From contig CM069435.1 in the NCBI GenBank assembly GCA_035610365.1, positions 8,644,001 through 8,708,000 of the forward strand: 64,000 nucleotides of DNA, read 5' to 3'. The notes below the pieces were generated by a model, which saw only the letters and a list, made by a program, of their open reading frames with translations, had not been told where the DNA came from and searched no databases. The position numbers and the translations under genes were made by a program. The stretch is from Aquatica leii. Lineage: Eukaryota; Arthropoda; Insecta; Coleoptera; Lampyridae. Below, piece after piece: positions 46,446-56,000 of the stretch (positions within the stretch are counted from its first letter, which is position 1; each line of letters starts with the position of its first letter).

Positions 46446-48224
46446 TCATTGAGGGCAGTTATTTTCAGATTCTCTGCAGTCGGGGCAACTAAACTTGTCG
46501 TTCCTGATAGAGTGTTCACCACATATGCTTCTTTGACACTTGCCACAGTATCGTGTACCTTTTCGATTTTTTTTGTAGTGGCAGAAAGTACATTTACCGG
46601 GTCTTCCCGGTGGTGGATTAGGTGTATTTTCTGGATTTATTTCAGTTAGGCTTTTTCCTAACAAGTTTGTCATTTCCGCACGAAAGTTTCTGGAAAGAAA
46701 CTTGTTTGAAAGCCTTTGATTTATATATGGTTTTATCAGGGCGAAAGAAAGATTTTTCAAAAATTTTGAACGACAGAAGTTACTCTGACCTTCATGAGCT
46801 CCATTCAACTGGTAAATTACGTAAGCATTTAGAGCTGAAGCATCCAACACTCCAAAGAAATACCTTAGAGGCCAACGTCTGGTCTTTCGTGTCGTTGTTT
46901 TAGCATGACATAATTTAACGAATACATCTACTCCACCTTTAGTTTGATTATAGAATAAAATGACTTCAGGTTTTAAACTTTCCTTATCAATTTCCCCCGT
47001 TGAATGCATTGTTGATAATAAAACAACATTCTTGTTTTTCTTTGGAATGTGCGAGGCTAACATAACATCTGGATCATAAGCAAAAAGTGATGACTTAATA
47101 GGACGTTTGGTGTTAAGAAGCTGTCGCCGTATCTCTCTTTTATTTTTCTTTATCGTTCCCACTAGGGTTAACTTCCGTTTAAGTAATTCTTGAACCAGTT
47201 CATAAGAAGTATACCAATTGTCAGTCGTTACATTCCTATTGGTACCTACTATAGACTCGGTAAGCTTTAGAGTGTACTCAGTGGGCAGCAGAATATTTTT
47301 ATCTCTCATCTCTACCTTACCAGTGTAAGGTATTCCACCACAGAAGTAGAACGTTTTAGCATCGCACATCGAGATAATCTTTAGTCCATACTTATCTGGT
47401 TTCTGGGGCATATACATCCTAAACGGACAACGACCACGAAAACTTAAAAGTGTCTCGTCAATAGTAACAAATTCAGATGGGGTGTAATATTTCCCACAAT
47501 TGGCCACAAAAAGTGTCCAAATTTCTCTAAATGCTGCAAATTTATCGTTACTTCTTCTCTTCAATCGATCTGTTTTTGAGTCAAAACGTAAAGCTCTCAA
47601 CAGAAATTCAAATCTGTTCTTCGTCATAACACACCTAAATATTGGTGGCCCGAATATGACAGAAAACATATCACTTGTAGTCAAACCAGATTTTTTTAAA
47701 ACTCCAGACATGAGCAGTAAACCAAAAAATGCTTTCATTTCTTCAGCATCAGTTTTTGAAATGTAATACTGTTTTGAATTGAATTTTTGGGCTAACCTTT
47801 CTATTTCTTGGTTTGTATAAATAACTATATTTTCAACTATATCAGCTGAAAAAAACAAATGAAATATTTCAACTTCATTTCTAAGATCTTTTGCTTTCCC
47901 TTTAGGACCAGGTAAATGGGTCACCAAATTTCTCTTAGGAGTTCTAGCGTTTCTATGAGTCAGCGGTCTGTCTGCCTATATGGTTTCTAAATCTTTGCCC
48001 AACATAAAATTTATATCACCTTCAATCACTGTATCCTTATTGTAATCAATATCCATTACTTCTTCATTGTCACTAAAAATATCTTCTTCATGATCAGTTT
48101 CTATCAAAAGCTCATCTTCTAGTTCACTGTTAGTGTCATTTGACGTAGTATCATCTTCACTTTCACCTAGATGCTCTATTTCATACAATAGTTCCTCGTC
48201 TGTTAAAAATCGCCGTGATGCCAT
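46446..48224 (-). pseudogene. piggyBac transposase, full length with one in-frame stop
   Basis: Start MASRRFLTDEELLYEIEHLG at 48224-48222, then an acidic N-terminal region of about 80 residues. The only break is TAG at 47978-47976; the frame continues unchanged (ADRPLTHRNARTP) for about 510 more residues to 46446. DDE domain: FVTIDETLLSFRGRCPF carries the first Asp (residue about 275), TTDNWYTSYEL the second (about 355), and NQTKGGVDVFVKLC the third (about 450). In the last, the usual VDVVD-Q motif is altered but GVD is kept. The C-terminal zinc ribbon reads GKCTFCHYKKNRKGTRYCGKC and CGEHS. It would cut and paste the element at TTAA. About 590 residues is normal. Read-through or a polymorphic stop cannot be excluded, so it may be only recently disabled. 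Confidence 0.93.
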
Positions 48225-48267
48225 AGTGAAAAAAATATCAAAAAAGTGTAACGTAAACAACAAGACA

Positions 48268-48283
48268 GTGTCACGCGTGACAC
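48268..48283. promoter_or_regulatory. Internal palindrome GTGTCACGCGTGACAC
   Basis: Perfect 16-bp palindrome inside the element, 44 bp upstream of the transposase start. Its flanks (caagac...ctac) repeat those of the subterminal motif, so it is a third copy. Confidence 0.6.
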
Positions 48284-48448
48284 CTACTACAACACTCCTC
48301 AATATACTGTATCACTATTTCTAAAATTGAGCAAATCTGATGCGCACAACTACCTCGACATCCCGATGAATACTGGACTGAAAGGTACTAGAGGTATAGA
48401 CCGTGTGATCTGCACCGTTGAGCGCCTGCGTACAAACTAAAGTGATAG

Positions 48449-48464
48449 GTGTCATAAATGACAC
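48449..48464. promoter_or_regulatory. Subterminal palindrome GTGTCAT-AA-ATGACAC (right)
   Basis: Mirror of the left subterminal motif, about 20 bp inside the right tip of the piggyBac element. Confidence 0.6.
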
Positions 48465-48591
48465 AGTCTTGTTATACAAGGGTTAATAAACACGAATTTA
48501 GCTATGATTACACTTTATAAATAAACACGCGTACTTATTTATTTCCACTTTAATAATCTTCTTAACACTGCAGTATTCGCATTCCAGCAAT

Positions 48592-48625
48592 AACTGACCT
48601 ACGATTTGTTTCGGCGGTATATATA
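48592..48625 (-). promoter_or_regulatory. Core promoter of the gypsy-type LTR: TATA box and initiator
   Basis: On the minus strand TATATATA (48625-48618) is followed by TCAGTT (48597-48592), the arthropod initiator consensus. The distance from the first T of TATA to the A of the initiator is 30 nt, the normal spacing. Transcription would run leftwards through the LTR towards gag. The piggyBac insertion about 110 bp downstream would interrupt the transcript. Confidence 0.6.
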
Positions 48626-48670
48626 CACATAAGGAAATCCTTCTCGGGTGTTCCCTATTTTTCGGTATAT

Positions 48671-48735
48671 CTTCTAGAAGATGGATAACAGCTTCTAGAA
48701 GGCTCTTGCATTTGCAAATCATTTCTCGAACGTTC
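48671..48735. promoter_or_regulatory. Cluster of three heat-shock-element-like palindromes
   Basis: CTTCTAGAAG (48671-48680), CTTCTAGAAGG (48692-48702) and GAACGTTC (48728-48735) are inverted nGAAn units (TTC..GAA or GAA..TTC), the building blocks of heat-shock-factor sites. They lie 50-110 bp upstream of the TATA box on the minus strand, the usual distance in heat-shock promoters. Confidence 0.5.
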
Positions 48736-48746
48736 CAATATTAACA

Positions 48747-49399
48747 CGAGAACGCTTGATTTAAATTTGACAAACAAGCATAACTGCTATATATAACAAA
48801 ATAAAGCTTATAGCTTCTTTACGTAGAACTTCACAAATTTATTATACACCAAAATACCACATAACTTAGCTCCCAAAAAAAACTCGCGGTTCTATCACAT
48901 TTTATTGTCAAATTTGATTCAGAACTCTTGTACCAAAACAATTTTTTTTGTATATATTACTTAAGTCTTTTACAAATACTCAAAAACCGTAACGTAAAAT
49001 TTTTTAAGAAAATTACCTTAGAAACAAATGAACTGAGCAAAGGTGCAAAAAGGAGTATAACGCAAAAATGAGTTCCACAAAAAACATCGTTTGCAACTGT
49101 GTCAGAAAAAGAATTTTGATAATCTAAATGATTCTAATATAAACCGAGTTTACTTGAAATTAAAGCAATATTAAACTACAATACAAATATTTACGACAAA
49201 AACAAAATATTTCTGATCGACGGAACTAATAAATTATAAAATGCGCATTAAATAAACTTATAGTAACAGAAAAAATTAAATTTTATGTGCGTTAGTTCTA
49301 AAATAAAATCAAAGCTACACCAAAATTTCCCAAACCACACACTAACATTATTAAGTGAACGCAAAAGTAAACGAACGTTATAGCCTAAAACAATCGTAA
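48747..49399. other. No gene seen
   Basis: AT-rich flank between the gypsy-type LTR and the 5'-truncated PLE. Confidence 0.4.
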
Positions 49400-50634
49400 A
49401 TACTAGACATTTAGAAACTATAATGCTTGAACCCGAAGATCTTCTTGTGAGTTTTGATATCTCTTCACTTTTTCAAAGTTGCTATTAAAGATTTGCTTAT
49501 TATCATTAAACAGATTCTGTCTCAAGATGGCAAGGACTTGAGTTTGATTCTTTTTATTGATAAGTGTTTATCATCCACTTATTTCGAATTCGAGAACAAG
49601 TTTTACGAACAGGTTCCTGTGCTGCTATGGGTTCTCTTCTTTCATTTGTAGGAGCTAACATTTTTATGAAATTTTTTGAAACGGCTGCTTTGGAATCATC
49701 AATATTAAAACCTAAAGTATGGTTTAGGTATATTGACGACACTTTTATTGTTTCTTGATCATCTAAACAATCAACACCTAGATATTAAATTTACTATGGA
49801 AATTGAAACTAATGGTTTTTTCCCATATCTCGACGTTCTTGTGACTTGTAAGCCCGACGGACTTCTGGGCCATTTTGTTTAACGCAAACCCACCTATACA
49901 GAGAGATAGCTTTATGCTTCGCTTCATCATTATTTTGCACAAAAACGTTCTATTATTGAATCTTTGGTTCATTTAGACTCGGAATTACGTCATCTTACTA
50001 GAAACTTGATGAACAATGGTTACATGAAGCAAGATATTTATAAAATTATTAATCACTGTTTACATCCCCGTGTTACCTAAAGATCATTTCTACCTCCGAA
50101 TCCAATCCGAAATTGGCATTTTTATTCTACATTCACAAGGTTACAGATCAAATAAGAAAACTTCCTCGTAAGAACGGTATTAAGCCCATATTCAACTCGG
50201 CAGGCATAATCTCTCAGAATCTTCCTTCTCCCAAAAACAAATTTCCTACACTACTCATTTCAAGGTGTGTACCAAATTTTTTGTTTATGTGGTTTAGTCT
50301 ACATCGATGAAACCGGTCGCTCCGTCATTATACGCATTTCTAAACATGATCATTGTATAACGAAAAGTCATAATTCTAAGTCTGCGGTTGCTGAATATCA
50401 TTTTACTACAGGTCACAAAATAAGTTTTGATAACGTTTCGGTTATTGCAAAATCTCTATTCTTCGTCAATAGGAAAATCCGAGAGAGCATAGAAATTATC
50501 AAACACTCCAATGCCTATAATCGTGACTATGGTTTTGAACTATTCCCTTTTTGGTTCCCGGTCATTACACTTTTATCAAAAACACGCCCCGAAAAACCGA
50601 ACCCAATCAGAGTAATGCTTACCCAGCCGTGACG
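49400..50634 (+). pseudogene. Penelope-like element polyprotein: reverse transcriptase and GIY-YIG nuclease (copy B)
   Basis: From about 49405 the frame reads RHLETIMLEPEDLLVSFDIS, the first RT motif with Asp in SFD. One lost base near 49478 shifts it. Then STYFEFENKFYEQVP, the GAAMGS-type box near 49630 (one base lost), and KVWFRYIDDTFIVS (49715-49758). The latter holds the catalytic YxDD box as YIDD, intact. The RT C-terminus has GFFPYLDVLVTCKPDG and QKRSIIESLVHLDS. The GIY-YIG domain at 50250-50480 reads IFCLCGLVYIDETGRSVIIR with SAVAEYHFTTGHKISFD. YIG has become YID. The frame ends at 50632. The N-terminal part is absent: a typical 5'-truncated insertion. Its 3' untranslated part continues beyond the Ginger1 element. 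Confidence 0.85.
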
Positions 50635-50646
50635 AGAATTTTTCTT

Positions 50647-50668
50647 TATATATATATATATATATATA
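50647..50668. repeat. (TA)n microsatellite, insertion site of Ginger1
   Basis: About ten TA units at the 3' end of the PLE coding region, directly before the TIR of the Ginger1 element. TA sequence (tatata) also resumes after its right end at 53188. Confidence 0.85.
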
Positions 50669-50873
50669 TGTCGTAGGCGTAATGCAAAATTAGGCTTATT
50701 GTAAAATGTCTAAGGATTTTATAAAAAGCCGACAAAACGCGAACCAACGATACAGTTTTCGTTATGACTACACCAATTCAGGCAAATTGATAAAATGCCG
50801 ACAAAACGTGAGCAGAAGAATGTATTTCTCGTTCTGACTGATTAGTTTCAGGCACTTTATAATCTGCCAAAAG
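50669..50873 (+). repeat. Ginger1 left terminal inverted repeat
   Basis: 205 bp, inverted copy of 52983-53187. Contains two related blocks starting at 50728 and 50797 (gccgacaaaacg, followed by a gt-tgact stretch), likely binding sites for the transposase. Confidence 0.9.
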
Positions 50874-51064
50874 AGATGTAGTCAAACCAAAGTATAAGCT
50901 GCTCTCAAGATTATGTGCGCAGTGGAAAACTGTCGTGTCAAAGTCGTGTTATACCACTTCCACACTTATAAACAATGACTTCTTCTCCTTTACTCCTGTG
51001 CCCATTTTATTTAACCTTGATAGCAGTTTTGATTTTTGTTCCATTGTAGGTACTAACACAGATC

Positions 51065-52898
51065 TGTGGTACTAAGTTTACTTATTACTGCATGTTGAAC
51101 TTTCATGACATTTCGAAGAATATAAATTGTTATTTTTTAAGCAAGCACATTTTTTTTGTATTGCACTGATTGCTACTAGCCTTACATGAACATTTTTAAA
51201 ACCCCTGACCTTCGAATCGAGAATGATATGCCACTGCCTCTCTTAGAGTTATTAGTTTATTAGGAACTTCATCTTCAAAACCAAGCAAGGCTTCTTGAAT
51301 AGCATTTCTGGAAAATTAAGTTTTGAGAATTCCTTTACCTTTACCTTTACCTAATTTGTAAAGACCATTTTTCAGGTCCAACAATTTTCCAGTTAGATTC
51401 TTTGAATCGAAAAGTCCTCGGTCTACCTACGAAATTGCCAAATAAACATATGATCCGATTTCTAGTGCCTTAAATTTTTTATTAGATGTCTCAGTCATTT
51501 TTTCTGCTGCTTTTTTTTGGCCAGAATAAGACTTTTGTCTTTTATATTCAATTTTGTTCTCAGTTGTACAAAGGGAACAAACTCTTACTTCCGGTTTTGA
51601 AGACAATCCTGAACTACAATGTAAATGCACTGTAGCATTACATATCTCACATGTGAATGTAGATGTATCTGTGATTTTGTCACTGCACGCACAACAATAC
51701 ATAATAATATCACTGATTTATCACCCAGTTGTTTGTCATGTTCACTGTTACTTGTCTGTGAAGAACGCATTATATCTTTAATTTCCTCTTCTGTTCGAAG
51801 CTCTTTAATTACAGAGTTTGGAAAATTTGTTGATTTTAATCCAACTTTTGGGTCAGCTTCAAATAATGCACGGTACGGAGTCCTTCCAATAATGCAATGT
51901 TTCGAGAAATTCTTCTGCCACTGTACAAAATAGCAGCCAAGGAACCAATTTGTAGAAGAGTTATCGGATATCCAAGATCAAAGCATGTTCTCAACATCTT
52001 GGTTACTTCTTTCCACACCACCCTGGCTTTCAGGGTGACGTGGCCTGCCGTGAACAATTTTGCAATCTGGCCAGTAGCTGACAATTTCTTATATTACCGA
52101 AGCAGTAAATTCCCGGCCGTTGTCACTTTGCAATATGTGCGGTGCTCCAAAATCCAAAAATATTATCACCAACTCTATAGCCACTTCAGCTGCACGTTTG
52201 CTATGTAAAGGAAGAAGATGCAAAAATTTTGTAGCATGGACCTGGTAGTTAAGAAGCTATTTATAATTTCCATCAGGAACAGATTGAATCTATCAAATAT
52301 ATTTGCCCGCAAACATTAAAATCTTTAGAAAGAATTGGACGTATCACTAATCCTTTGTGAGGTTGCGATTTCTTAAGTTGACACTCTTTGCATAGTGAAA
52401 TGAAAATTTCTACCGCTCTTCTAGGAATGTTGTATTTATGTTTTAAGGCAAATAGTATTTTATCCCTCCCACCATGCACTGTAGTTTGATGACATTCTAA
52501 CAACACGTCAAAATACTGTTCTATAGGTATTATGTAAACAATGGGTTGGTCAAGAGAGTTTCGTTTAACCACTAGATGTTCTTCAATACCGATATTGAAA
52601 ACATCGTATTTCTTTATGGAATGGTACTGTTTATTGCTTTTTTGTTACCTGTTGAAACAGCTAATTTACTACTCTTGATGTCTTTAATAACTTTTTTAAC
52701 TCTATCAGCAGTTCAAGGCTTTTTAATTACATCTTTCTCCACTCTTTCACTATAAAAATGTTGTAACTGTTCGTTAAATTGAAATTTCATAACTTCTAAA
52801 TCTTCTTTGTCATTGTTGATTGTTATGTCATCGCGGTTAACGTTCATTTTAATGTATTCAAGTGCACTCAAAATTAAAAACAGCAAAACAACGGGCAT
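51065..52898 (-). pseudogene. Ginger1 transposase (integrase-like, KRBA2-type), decayed
   Basis: Minus strand. MPVVLLFLIL at 52898 or the later Met (MNVNRDDITINN, near 52847) starts it. Zinc-binding HHCC domain at 52540-52360 with ECHQTTVHGGRDKILFALKH and SLCKECQLKK. Core: GQIYLIDS near 52300 (one of the usual D residues may be changed), then DFGAPHILQSDNGREF at 52160-52110 (second Asp kept). The glutamate block PRHPESQGGVERSNQDVE lies near 52045-51990. A C-terminal PHD-like Cys/His module (CACSDKITD, then CEICNATVHLHC) stands at 51700-51600. A tail with GKGKGKG and cysteine-rich CSCKASS...KCHES ends near 51070. At least six stops and several frameshifts. The vertebrate gene KRBA2 derives from this transposase type. 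Confidence 0.85.
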
Positions 52899-52982
52899 GT
52901 TTCACGTTTTAGGTTATGTTCGGTGCAACTGGTTGGCGCAAACTGAAGCGGGAAAGCAACATTGTGCGTTTTAACTACATCG

Positions 52983-53187
52983 CTTTTGGCTGATTATAAA
53001 ATGCCTGAAAATAATCAGTCAGAACGAGAGATACATTCTTCTTCTCACGTTTTGCCGGCATATTATCAATTTGCCTGAATTGGTGTAGTCATAACGAAAA
53101 TTGCATCGTTGGTTCGCGTTTTGCCGGCTTTTTATAAAATCCCTAGACATTTTACTAAAAGCCTAATTTTGCATTATGACTACGACA
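52983..53187 (-). repeat. Ginger1 right terminal inverted repeat
   Basis: Inverted partner of 50669-50873, also 205 bp, with the same two internal subrepeats. Confidence 0.9.
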
Positions 53188-53520
53188 TATATACTATTTC
53201 TTCTTAAGTCACTTCTATAGAGTTTAGAATCTAGTTTCGTTTACAAGTTGATTACTTAACTATGTAGTGGTTCTTTGTTAGACTGTCGTTTGACTTTTCA
53301 AGTTTATAGTTTTCTTTCTTACTATTATAGAGTTTAGAATCTGGCTTGGTTCACAAGTTGATTACCTAACTTTTAAGAAGTTCTTAGTTAGATTTCGGTT
53401 GCTGGTTTGAGTTCTTCGATTTCTCTCACGCCCTGATGAAGTCCCTTACAAAAGTGGGCTAACGTTACAACAATGACAAGGTTCAAACCTGGAATACGTT
53501 CTCATGTTAGTATCTAGATG
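53188..53520 (+). mobile_element. 3' region of PLE copy B, with 110-bp tandem duplication
   Basis: Continues the PLE interrupted by Ginger1. The block beginning tatagagtttagaatct occurs at 53216 and again at 53326, a tandem duplication with a 110-bp period. The second half matches 28190-28370, which shows it is a repeat-family 3' region rather than unique DNA. Near its end lies the damaged hammerhead motif at 53425-53470. Confidence 0.7.
53425..53470 (+). ncRNA. Damaged hammerhead ribozyme motif of the PLE
   Basis: CTGATGA at 53433-53439 is a perfect first half of the hammerhead core. AGTCC (53440-53444) can pair with GGGCT (53456-53460), with one G-U pair, as stem II. The next bases are AACG where GAAA should follow, so the second half of the core is lost. 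PLEs commonly carry hammerheads, which supports the identification. Confidence 0.5.
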
Positions 53521-55530
53521 ATCTAGATGAAATTTGACTTGTGCCTCAACGCAATCCAACAGTACAACACTTTCTCACAACCCCAGACCACCGTAAAAGG
53601 ACTTACAAGACACGTCCCAAAATTTAATTTTTCATATAAGCAGCGTTAAATTAATTAAAAGTAGTCAGCATTCTTAGGTATTCTAATGCCATGTCAGCTG
53701 TTGCAATTATCGGCAATAATTTTAAAAGCAAGGTGCTATGTGCTTCTTCGAAATGACAGGCATCCTTTCCATTATTTGTCAAAGTTTGAAACAACCTGAA
53801 TCTTTAAACTATATCATCCTAGCGAAGGTTTCCACGGCCGGAATCTATACTAAGATAAGAATGTCTTTCGGGTTTGGACCGTGTCATTGTTGTTGTAACC
53901 GAAGTTGTAACTTAGATTTTTTTGCCATGTTAAAATATTAGTTTTGTACGTTATTTTCTAATAAAATTATAATTTTGTTTTGAATTTTGTCCTCGAGATA
54001 ATGAGCTATATTGTTGTGAGTTTTTTTTAGGTTGGTTCAGTTCACACATAATAGAATCGAATTTTCCAATCATTCCAATAGATTTCAAAAAATTGCCATT
54101 ATTTCTTTCATCATTCCAATTCATTAGTAATACCTCGAAAGGCTAAATTCTGTTTAACCAAAAATTAAACCGTATAAAAAATATGCCGAATAAGGGCATG
54201 CCAATATTGTGTTTCTCTATTAAATATTTTTTGTGCTTTAGAATATATGTTTTTATACTTTTTCGTTCGATTTAACAGATCTGTCAATTGCTTCAAATTA
54301 TTGTAATTAACTTACTTTTCTCGTAGTAGCTTAAATGTTCACTAAAATCATGCCAATCATTAAAGCCATTATTCTTACTTAATTTTATAGTTTTCTCAGA
54401 ATTTGAAACATTCAAGATTTTGTAATAAAAATAACATAAAAAAACTTTTCTTTAGAATATAACAACCGTTCTTGTTTAACTTTTTCATTGTTTTGTAAAG
54501 TTTTAGTAAAATTCTTGTTACAAAACGTACACTGTTTTGTTTCTAGAGTAATTATGATTTTTAATTTGATAATGACTTGGTTCATTATCTACTAATAATT
54601 AAACATAACGAGAAAATCAAACTTTTGGCCATAACCCTGGATAACCAAAAAGTTACAGAAATGTATCTTCAACGTTATCCATCTTTGCTAAAAGTTGTAG
54701 CTGAATATTGACGTTGTCAATTTTCTTCACCAGCAGTTTTTCGACAGAAATTGAACATACAGTAGAGATCAAGAAATTAAAAACTATTTGGCTACTACTG
54801 GGATTTGTTTCTAATTCCACCTTTGATGCAGATAGAAAGTTTTTGTTTCAAATCAAAACATTTTTTTTCAACAGAGCGCTTCAAAGTTGATTTTTTGACG
54901 AGATTTTTTATCTTGTTTAAAATCTACATCTTGTCGGCAACGTTTTTTTATTATAATTTGACAACTCTATTGATAGTCAAAATGCTTGACTCAGATTTCG
55001 TTTATTGGTTTGCTTCAAGCGGTTGTGTTTTGTGTGGTTTTTCTTTCTATTGCTTACATATTAGTTTTTAAAAATGCTTTAATTATAATTTAGAAGAATT
55101 CTATTTTTAGAAATCTTCTAAATATGCAATTTAGTTCAAAACATAAAAGTTTTTAATATGAACAATAGTGATAAACTGGTAAACAAACATATAAGATTAT
55201 TATTTTTTTATTGTGTGTTTATTGACTTTAATTTTTGCGAGAACTCAAAAAAAAACATTTTTTCAAAAAGCAGCAGGTGACAAAAACGTCATAAAAATTG
55301 CTCTAGAAGCAAATTTATCAAAACAATGTTTCTTTTACGAAATCATACTAAATTAAAGATAATAATAAGTAAAGTAAAAACGTTAATAAGAAGTAAAGTG
55401 ACATCACAAGAAGATCATAGAGCTCAAATCTTATAGTTTCCAAACGTTGAATAAAATTTTTATGGTTGAGGATATAAGAAGAAATTTGACCTGTAAATTT
55501 GCAAAATTTGGCTAGCTTAAAAGTCTTAGT
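53521..55530. other. No gene seen
   Basis: AT-rich sequence. Short frames at 53738-53941, 54708-54890 and 54805-55071 have no motif. Confidence 0.4.
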
Positions 55531-55539
55531 GAGAGATTA

Positions 55540-56000
55540 GTTAGTACTGACAATGGGTCAAAGAGGTTTATTTACTTTGTATATTTTGGGAAATCCGTAG
55601 AAAGGAAGTGATTTTAAACCTGAGAGAGTAAGCCGACGTTTGGTTTCAGAAAGTAGACGTGACGATTTGGCTAACCTCATGTTCAATTTTTGACGTGGAA
55701 TTACGAGTTAAATGAGCGTATATTTCTTTTGAGAAACTTTCATCAAAGTTTTATGACACTTCTCAAAGTAAATTGTTCTGATAAAAAAAATATAGGATTA
55801 CAAACTTTAGATAATTCAAGAATTTTGTCAGTGTGAATACAAATAGGAGTAGGATCTGCTATGTGACGAGAAAGATGTCTTATAAAAGACTCAACAGCAC
55901 AATATATTTTCTTTAGAAATTCCGCTTAGGAGCAAATTCAAACCCTTGGATAGCACCCATTCTTGTTCTAAAGTGAGAGTTAAAGTAGATTAATTAACGT
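55540..56000 (-). pseudogene. Possible Penelope-like N-terminal/RT fragment
   Basis: On the minus strand, KGFEFAPKRNF is readable near 55950, and at 55640-55545 LSGLKSLPFYGFPKIYKVNK and PIVST, with frameshifts. The LPxxYGxPKIHKxxxPLRPIVS pattern is the entry of the PLE reverse transcriptase, and a K-G-F-x-F-A-P block is typical of its N-terminus. The copy is very decayed. Nucleotide similarity to copies A and B was not evident. Confidence 0.4.

Larger units (their letters stand above)
46126..48482 (-). mobile_element. Structurally complete piggyBac element
   Basis: Flanked by TTAA on both sides (46122-46125 and 48483-48486), the hallmark target duplication of piggyBac. The ends are inverted repeats beginning CCCTTG. 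A block running from aacaagactgtgtca to gacacct occurs in inverted orientation near both ends (46162-46188 and 48446-48474). The left end has an extra segment of about 25 bp between the tip and this block. One long transposase frame with a single nonsense codon fills the interior. Insertion into the retroelement LTR shows it is the younger of the two. Total length is 2357 bp, usual for the family. Confidence 0.93.
46048..48746 (-). repeat. 5' LTR of the gypsy-type element, split by a piggyBac insertion
   Basis: Minus strand: the LTR opens TGTTAATATT at 48746 and closes AATATTAACA at 46048, giving perfect 10-bp inverted ends of TG...CA type. Between lie 2357 bp of piggyBac plus one TTAA duplicate, and removing them leaves about 338 bp. 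The outer part has three heat-shock-element-like palindromes, a TATA box and an Inr-like start; an AATAAA (rc) lies near 48535. A candidate primer site and the Gag start follow directly. I found no second LTR in the window, as the 3' half of the element is missing, so the assignment rests on this structure. Confidence 0.65.
50669..53187 (-). mobile_element. Ginger1 DNA transposon, structurally complete
   Basis: Terminal inverted repeats of 205 bp (50669-50873 and 52983-53187) match closely over their whole length. The ends are 5'-TGTCG...CGACA-3', fitting the TGTNR termini of Ginger1. TATA stands on both sides (50665-50668 and 53188-53191), agreeing with its 4-bp target duplication, although the TA-rich site makes this less decisive. 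Each TIR holds two subrepeats about 69 bp apart beginning gcc-acaaaacg. The interior encodes a gypsy-integrase-like transposase on the minus strand with several stops, so the element is structurally whole but its gene is dead. Confidence 0.9.

Noticed and set aside
46449-47766. Plus-strand frames of 66-93 codons opposite the piggyBac transposase
   Set aside because: Antisense shadows of a clearly identified 493-codon frame.
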